Below are positions 7,026-7,843 of a DNA stretch of 7,843 nt, in pieces. A program made the translations under genes and the position numbers. Position 1 is the stretch's first letter; every line of letters starts with the position of its first letter. The notes beneath the pieces are model-generated. The model had not been told where the DNA came from, did not search any database, and saw nothing but the letters and a program-made list of their open reading frames with translations. This stretch comes from Verrucomicrobiota bacterium (GTDB lineage: Bacteria > Verrucomicrobiota > Verrucomicrobiia > Chthoniobacterales > UBA10450), in the NCBI GenBank assembly GCA_003219335.1, contig QHOF01000099.1:1-7843 (forward strand), written 5' to 3'.

Positions 7026-7843
7026 CTATTGTTTTTGTATCCAATCGTTCGTTACCGCAAGCCGCCATACCATGAGCTCTTGAGCGTTATCCCCGTTTTT
7101 AAAATTCCGCATCAGGTCCTTGGTTTTGTCGGGATTCAACATGCTCAATCGATCAAACGAGAACGGCACCTCCAGCAAGTACCTCAAAGGGCCTCGCAGC
7201 AAGCTATGGATCTCGTTTCCGACGAAACCTTGTTTATCGGTCCTATCGGCTATCGCTTGGGGCAAACGTCCATTTAGCGAAGCCCGTAAGATGTATTTTG
7301 TTTGTCCGAGAGAGAGCAAATCTTCGTCCGCCAAAGAATGGGCAAATTCAATCAGACGGTGGTTCAAAAACGGCACTCGGTTTTCAATCGAAAACGCCAT
7401 CGAGATACGATCTTCGTAATGCAGCAGCGACGGCGTAAAGGTGGTAAACAGCAGATGATATAAGTGCTGTTTCAGCCGCGAACCGCGGAACCGTTTCAGT
7501 TCGAATTCAAGATCGTTGTCGAACCCGACCGCTAGGCGATCGCTGAGAAATTCGTCGATATAAAGATCCCGCTCTCCTTTTAACGCGGAAGCCAAGCCCT
7601 TCCGAGCCATATAGCGACGACCGGTATTGCGTCGGATGGCATCACATCGGAGTGTTTCGAGCGTTTTTGCGATCTTTAGATTTCTCAGATACCCACCGAT
7701 CAATCTTTCAAAGCATGACAAATATCCGGCGAGGTATTCATCCGCCCCCTGGCCGTCCAGCATAACTTTAATTCTGTGCTGAACGGCGGCTTTCATGAGA
7801 AAGTAATAAGAAATCACCGACGAACGCGGTATCGGCGCGTCAT
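7026..7843 (-). CDS. asparagine-synthase-type amidotransferase, C-terminal part (cut by window edge)
   Basis: The open frame runs past the right edge, so only the last 271 residues are visible. The GTG at 7817 is internal: in-frame codons before it continue the family sequence (DAPIPRSS then VISYYF). Visible features belong to the ATP-pyrophosphatase-type synthase domain: VMLDGQGADEYLAGY, which lines the ATP site in asparagine synthetase B; YEDRISMAFSIENRVPFLN, close to the family pattern D-R-x-S-M-x-x-x-x-E-x-R-x-P-F-L; and RTDKQGF near the end. The known reaction is adenylation of a carboxylate followed by attack of ammonia to give an amide. The SGGxDS loop and any N-terminal glutaminase domain lie outside the window, so glutamine use cannot be judged. 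Beside glycosyltransferases, such proteins often amidate sugar acids in O-antigen or exopolysaccharide clusters rather than make free asparagine; that role is inferred. It ends in TAG 78 bp before the A-PCP-TE gene. Confidence 0.88.
   Translation of the reverse strand, partial: DAPIPRSSVISYYFLMKAAVQHRIKVMLDGQGADEYLAGYLSCFERLIGGYLRNLKIAKTLETLRCDAIRRNTGRRYMARKGLASALKGERDLYIDEFLSDRLAVGFDNDLEFELKRFRGSRLKQHLYHLLFTTFTPSLLHYEDRISMAFSIENRVPFLNHRLIEFAHSLADEDLLSLGQTKYILRASLNGRLPQAIADRTDKQGFVGNEIHSLLRGPLRYLLEVPFSFDRLSMLNPDKTKDLMRNFKNGDNAQELMVWRLAVTNDWIQKQ

Noticed and set aside
7815..7817. GTG as the true start of the asparagine-synthase-like gene
   Set aside because: The frame stays open to the window edge and the residues before it continue the family sequence, so the gene is cut by the edge rather than short.
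1..7843. CRISPR arrays, tRNA genes, insertion sequences
   Set aside because: No regularly spaced direct repeats, cloverleaf-like segments or transposase motifs were seen; the only large repeat is the pair of glycosyltransferase genes.

Overview
This window is one co-oriented stretch of five genes on the minus strand of a moderately GC-rich bacterial genome. The organism cannot be named from the sequence. The Lys-rich secretion signal, the Shine-Dalgarno sites and the mix of families fit a free-living, probably soil or groundwater, Gram-negative-type bacterium such as those in acidobacterial, Methylomirabilota or Rokubacteria-like metagenomes; that placement is a guess. No tRNA, rRNA, CRISPR array, transposase or phage gene was found.

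Reading in the direction of transcription (right to left): (1) the C-terminal 271 residues of an asparagine-synthase-type amide-transfer protein, cut by the right edge; (2) a free-standing adenylation - carrier protein - thioesterase protein (about 949 aa) with no condensation domain, an A4 region that lacks the usual amino-group-binding Asp, and a thioesterase whose Ser, Asp and His triad positions appear to read Cys, Gly and Thr; (3) an exported protein of 370 aa that looks like a divergent SGNH/GDSL-hydrolase-like protein, with a GxS block and a DxxH block; (4) and (5) two tandem GT4-type glycosyltransferases, about 77% identical to each other by hand count, so a local gene duplication. Gaps between genes are 78, 79, 87 and 198 bp, with no convincing intrinsic terminator, so a single transcript is plausible but not proven.

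The likely theme is synthesis and decoration of a surface or exported glycan, or a glycosylated small molecule. The glycosyltransferases would add sugars; the asparagine-synthase-like enzyme would convert a carboxylate to an amide or form another amide bond; the A-PCP-TE protein would activate a carboxylic acid as a thioester and pass it on; and the exported SGNH-like protein would act outside the cytoplasm on ester-linked groups. This pathway is inference from gene content. The most unusual parts are the degenerate-looking catalytic positions of the A-PCP-TE protein and the start-stop ATG-TAG element behind a strong Shine-Dalgarno site ahead of the last glycosyltransferase.
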